A DNA stretch of 64,000 nucleotides, taken from positions 1 to 64,000 of the forward strand of contig CAZMZG010000003.1 of the NCBI GenBank assembly GCA_964570785.1. The letters are read 5' to 3'. The position numbers and the translations under genes were made by a program. This document shows, in pieces, positions 61,145-64,000 of the stretch. The notes below the pieces were generated by a model. That model was not told the origin of the DNA, ran no database searches, and worked only from the letters and a program-made list of their open reading frames with translations. Source of the stretch: Thermatribacter sp964570785. Lineage in GTDB: Bacteria > Atribacterota > Atribacteria > Atribacterales > Thermatribacteraceae. The stretch's first letter is position 1. Each line of letters starts with the position of its first letter.

Positions 61145-64000
61145 TTGATAGACGTTAATGACCTGGGTGCGGTGAAAATTGCTCTGGCCTCTCCAGAGCA
61201 GATCCGTAAGTGGTCTCATGGAGAGGTTAAAAAACCGGAGACCATAAACTACCGAACTCTTAAACCGGAAAAGGACGGTCTTTTCTGTGAGAAGATTTTT
61301 GGACCTACCAAGGACTGGGAATGTTATTGCGGTAAATACAAAAGGATTCGCAACAAAGGTGTAGTTTGTGATCGTTGTGGGGTTGAAATTACTCGTTCGG
61401 TGGTGCGAAGAGAACGTTTGGGACACATTGAACTGGCTGCACCAGTTTCACACATTTGGTATTTTAAGAGCATTCCCAGTAAAATGGCTCTACTTCTGGG
61501 TATTTTGCCTAAAAACCTGGAGAAAGTTCTCTACTTCGCCTCGGGTAGAAAAACCGAAGATTGTTACAAAATTATTAATCCTGGCTCTACCGACTTGAAG
61601 GAAGAACAGATTATTCGCAAAACCGAATATGATATTTACCGCAAGTATGACTTTGATTTTGTTGCTGAGCCTGCTTATAGAATCACCGAGGTCCATGAAC
61701 TGCCTTTTTCGGTAGGCGATCGTCTCAACCTCAAGGAGTATACCCGCTACCGCTCCAAGTATAAAAACAGTTTCTCAGTAGAGGAAGTAGATGGAGAGCA
61801 TTTTGAAGTAGTTGATGTGAGGGTCTTTCCTTACCAAAGAGATGAGGTTCTATCTGAATCCGAGGTGCAGAAACTCAGGGAAACTTTTGGCAACCTTTTT
61901 GAAGAAACACCACTTACTGATACGGTTGAGGAACCCTGTTACATCATCATCGACCCGGGCAAAACAGGTCTCAAAAAGGCTCAGATGATTCTTGAAACTG
62001 AGGCCAAGTTGCTTTCCAGGTATGATCCTGACTTTAAAGCGGGAGTGGGAGCCGAGGCGGTACGAGAAATTCTAAAGGGCATAGATGTTCATCAATTGGC
62101 AAGAGAGTTACGCAAAGAACTTAAGGAAGCCTCGGGTCAAAAAGCCAAAAAAATTATCAAGAGACTGGAAGTTGTTGAAGCTTTTTGCAAATCAGGAAGC
62201 AAGCCCGAATGGATGATTCTTGAGGTTATACCCGTTCTTCCGCCGGATCTCCGACCCATGGTGCAACTTGACGGTGGTCGCTTTGCTACTTCGGACCTTA
62301 ATGACCTTTATCGCCGGGTGATTAACCGCAACAATCGTTTAAAGAGGTTGTTACAGTTGGGGGCTCCGGAAATCATTATTAAAAATGAAAAAAGGATGCT
62401 CCAGGAAGCAGTTGATGCACTCTTTGACAATGGACGCAGAGGGAGAGCGGTTTTGGGTACTGGAAATCGGCCACTTAAGTCTTTAAGTGATATGCTTAGA
62501 GGCAAAAAGGGTCGCTTCCGTCAAAACCTTCTGGGTAAGCGAGTGGACTATTCTGGGCGCTCGGTAATTGTTTCCGGGCCACGCTTGCGATTTGACCAGT
62601 GTGGTTTGCCCAAGAAGATGGCTCTGGAGCTTTTCAAGCCTTTTGTGATGAAAAAACTGGTGGATAAGGGTTATGCTCATAATATAAAAAGCGCCAAGCG
62701 CATGGTCGACAAAGCCAGGGATGAAGTGTGGGAAGCGCTGGAAGAGGTTATTACAGAACATCCAGTGTTGCTTAACCGAGCTCCTACCTTACATCGCTTA
62801 AGTATTCAGGCCTTCCAGCCGGTTTTAGTGGAGGGTAACGCTATTCAGTTGCATCCCTTGGTTTGCCCTCCCTTTAATGCAGACTTTGACGGTGATCAGA
62901 TGGCAGTCCATGTTCCTCTTTCTCTTGAGGCTCAGGCTGAGGCTCAGATAATCATGCTTTCTTCGCATAATATCCTTTCTCCCGCCAATGGTAATCCGGT
63001 GGCAGTGCCTGGGCAGGATATGGTGCTTGGTTGTTACTACATGACTTTGCTGAGTTCGAAAAACGGTGAAAAGAATAAAGCCTTCTTAACCATTGATGAT
63101 GCCTTGCTTGCCTACGACTTTGGGAAGGTAGACCTTCATGAGCCTGTCAAGATCAGGGAGGTTGCTCAGAAGTACCCGGAGGTAGAATTCACCACTGTAG
63201 GCAGGGTTATTTTTAACCAGTTGTTGCCCGAAGGAATGCCTTATTATAATGAGCCAATAACCAAAAAGAAGCTGCTGGAAATAATTAGCCTTTGTTATCG
63301 GAAATTTGGTAATCAGGTTACAGTAGAAATGTTAGACCGCATTAAAGAAACAGGTTTCCACTATGCAACTCGCTCTGGTTCAACTATTGGAGTATTGGAT
63401 CTTGAAGTACCTTCCCAGAAAGCTGAGATAATTGAAGAAGCAACGAGAAAGGTAGAAGAAATTAACGAGCACTATAGCGAAGGACTGATTACTTCGGAGG
63501 AAAGAGAACAAAAAGTTATAGATGTCTGGACTGAGGCTTCAAACAAAATAGCTGATGCCATACTTCGCAACCTGGATGATTTCAATCCTGTTAATATGAT
63601 GGCCACTTCAGGAGCCAGGGGAAGTATCCGCCAGGTTAGTCAACTTGCAGGAATGCGAGGGCTTATGGCAGATCCTTCCGGCAGAATCATTGATTATCCC
63701 ATAAAGGCTAACTTCCGGGAGGGTTTGAGCGTTCTTGAGTACTTTATTTCCACCCACGGTGCAAGAAAAGGACTTGCCGACACTGCCTTAAGAACTGCAA
63801 AATCCGGCTATCTGACTCGTCGCTTGGTTGATGTAGCTCAGGATGTCATTGTTAGAGAGTACGACTGTGGTGTGGATGATGGTATTTTGGTTACTGATTT
63901 ACTGGATGAAAACAAGAATGTTGTTGAGTCCTTTGAGGAACGCGTTCTGGGGAGAACAGCGTTGCGAGATATTCGGGATCCCGAAACTGGAGAAGTCATT
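61145..64000 (+). CDS. rpoC: DNA-directed RNA polymerase subunit beta', truncated by the right window edge
   Basis: 952 codons are visible and the frame is still open at 64000. The start is TTG 61145, with AAAGGAGGAGG at 61129-61139. The N-terminal zinc site has C60, C62, C75 and C78. The active-site motif NADFDGDQMAV begins at residue 578, with metal ligands D580, D582 and D584. The rudder/bridge region follows (MMATSGARGS, GLSVLEYFISTHGARKGLADTAL). The gap from rpoB is 18 bp. Confidence 0.97.
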   Translation, partial: MIDVNDLGAVKIALASPEQIRKWSHGEVKKPETINYRTLKPEKDGLFCEKIFGPTKDWECYCGKYKRIRNKGVVCDRCGVEITRSVVRRERLGHIELAAPVSHIWYFKSIPSKMALLLGILPKNLEKVLYFASGRKTEDCYKIINPGSTDLKEEQIIRKTEYDIYRKYDFDFVAEPAYRITEVHELPFSVGDRLNLKEYTRYRSKYKNSFSVEEVDGEHFEVVDVRVFPYQRDEVLSESEVQKLRETFGNLFEETPLTDTVEEPCYIIIDPGKTGLKKAQMILETEAKLLSRYDPDFKAGVGAEAVREILKGIDVHQLARELRKELKEASGQKAKKIIKRLEVVEAFCKSGSKPEWMILEVIPVLPPDLRPMVQLDGGRFATSDLNDLYRRVINRNNRLKRLLQLGAPEIIIKNEKRMLQEAVDALFDNGRRGRAVLGTGNRPLKSLSDMLRGKKGRFRQNLLGKRVDYSGRSVIVSGPRLRFDQCGLPKKMALELFKPFVMKKLVDKGYAHNIKSAKRMVDKARDEVWEALEEVITEHPVLLNRAPTLHRLSIQAFQPVLVEGNAIQLHPLVCPPFNADFDGDQMAVHVPLSLEAQAEAQIIMLSSHNILSPANGNPVAVPGQDMVLGCYYMTLLSSKNGEKNKAFLTIDDALLAYDFGKVDLHEPVKIREVAQKYPEVEFTTVGRVIFNQLLPEGMPYYNEPITKKKLLEIISLCYRKFGNQVTVEMLDRIKETGFHYATRSGSTIGVLDLEVPSQKAEIIEEATRKVEEINEHYSEGLITSEEREQKVIDVWTEASNKIADAILRNLDDFNPVNMMATSGARGSIRQVSQLAGMRGLMADPSGRIIDYPIKANFREGLSVLEYFISTHGARKGLADTALRTAKSGYLTRRLVDVAQDVIVREYDCGVDDGILVTDLLDENKNVVESFEERVLGRTALRDIRDPETGEVI

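Overview
The window is gene-dense bacterial chromosome with no gap above about 230 bp between genes, no tRNA or rRNA gene, no CRISPR array and no mobile element that I can see. Bacterial markers are FtsZ with a C-terminal peptide, RpoB and RpoC, Shine-Dalgarno sites of the AAGGAGG type, and frequent TTG and GTG starts. The gene content points to a strict anaerobe: methyl-branch Wood-Ljungdahl enzymes, heterodisulfide-reductase-like flavoproteins, a formate channel family member, the HydF hydrogenase maturase and a sodium-signature V-type ATPase. This mix fits deep-branching anaerobic phyla such as Atribacterota, Thermotogota or Synergistota relatives. I cannot assign the phylum by eye.

Layout. 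1-5.2 kb: the start of an unknown gene and nth on the minus strand, then a sodium:solute symporter, a zinc alcohol dehydrogenase and a radical SAM protein on plus, and a TGS-domain GTPase on minus. 5.4-8.5 kb: parA, ftsZ and a DUF4432 sugar-epimerase-fold gene. 8.6-14.2 kb: a lytic transglycosylase (minus), polX (plus) and nadE (minus). 14.3-17.7 kb: an aconitase-family dehydratase pair, glyA and an Nfu gene, closed by a strong terminator shared with the convergent formate/nitrite transporter gene.

18.6-35.8 kb is the most distinctive part. A corrinoid protein and formate-THF ligase precede a long, tightly packed run: an HdrA-like flavoprotein half, a degenerate HdrA-like protein ending in ferredoxin clusters, an MvhD-like protein, MetV, MetF, HdrC, a 1,493-residue HdrA / NfnB-GltD-like / HdrA fusion, MvhD, three Flx-like subunits (FlxC, FlxB and FlxA-like NAD(P)H dehydrogenase), FolC and an AcsE-like methyl-THF:corrinoid methyltransferase. 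No HdrB is present. The simplest reading is a large NAD(P)H- and ferredoxin-linked methylene-THF reductase complex, possibly flavin-based electron bifurcating. It would feed methyl-THF to a corrinoid protein through AcsE, with formate entering through the transporter and Fhs, and serine/glycine C1 units through GlyA.

35.9-42 kb: two unrecognised genes, then hydF and aspA overlapping on minus, a small unrecognised gene and a Gfo/Idh/MocA oxidoreductase that ends in a terminator hairpin. 42-47.3 kb: purS-purQ-purL-purF and a DUF429-like gene, whose 3' end overlaps a convergent flavodoxin gene. 47.9-56.4 kb: a complete V/A-type ATPase operon in the order G/H-I-K-E-C-F-A-B-D, with sodium-binding residues in the K subunit, followed by a phosphoesterase. 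57.2-64 kb: a near-consensus promoter, rpoB, and rpoC running off the right edge.
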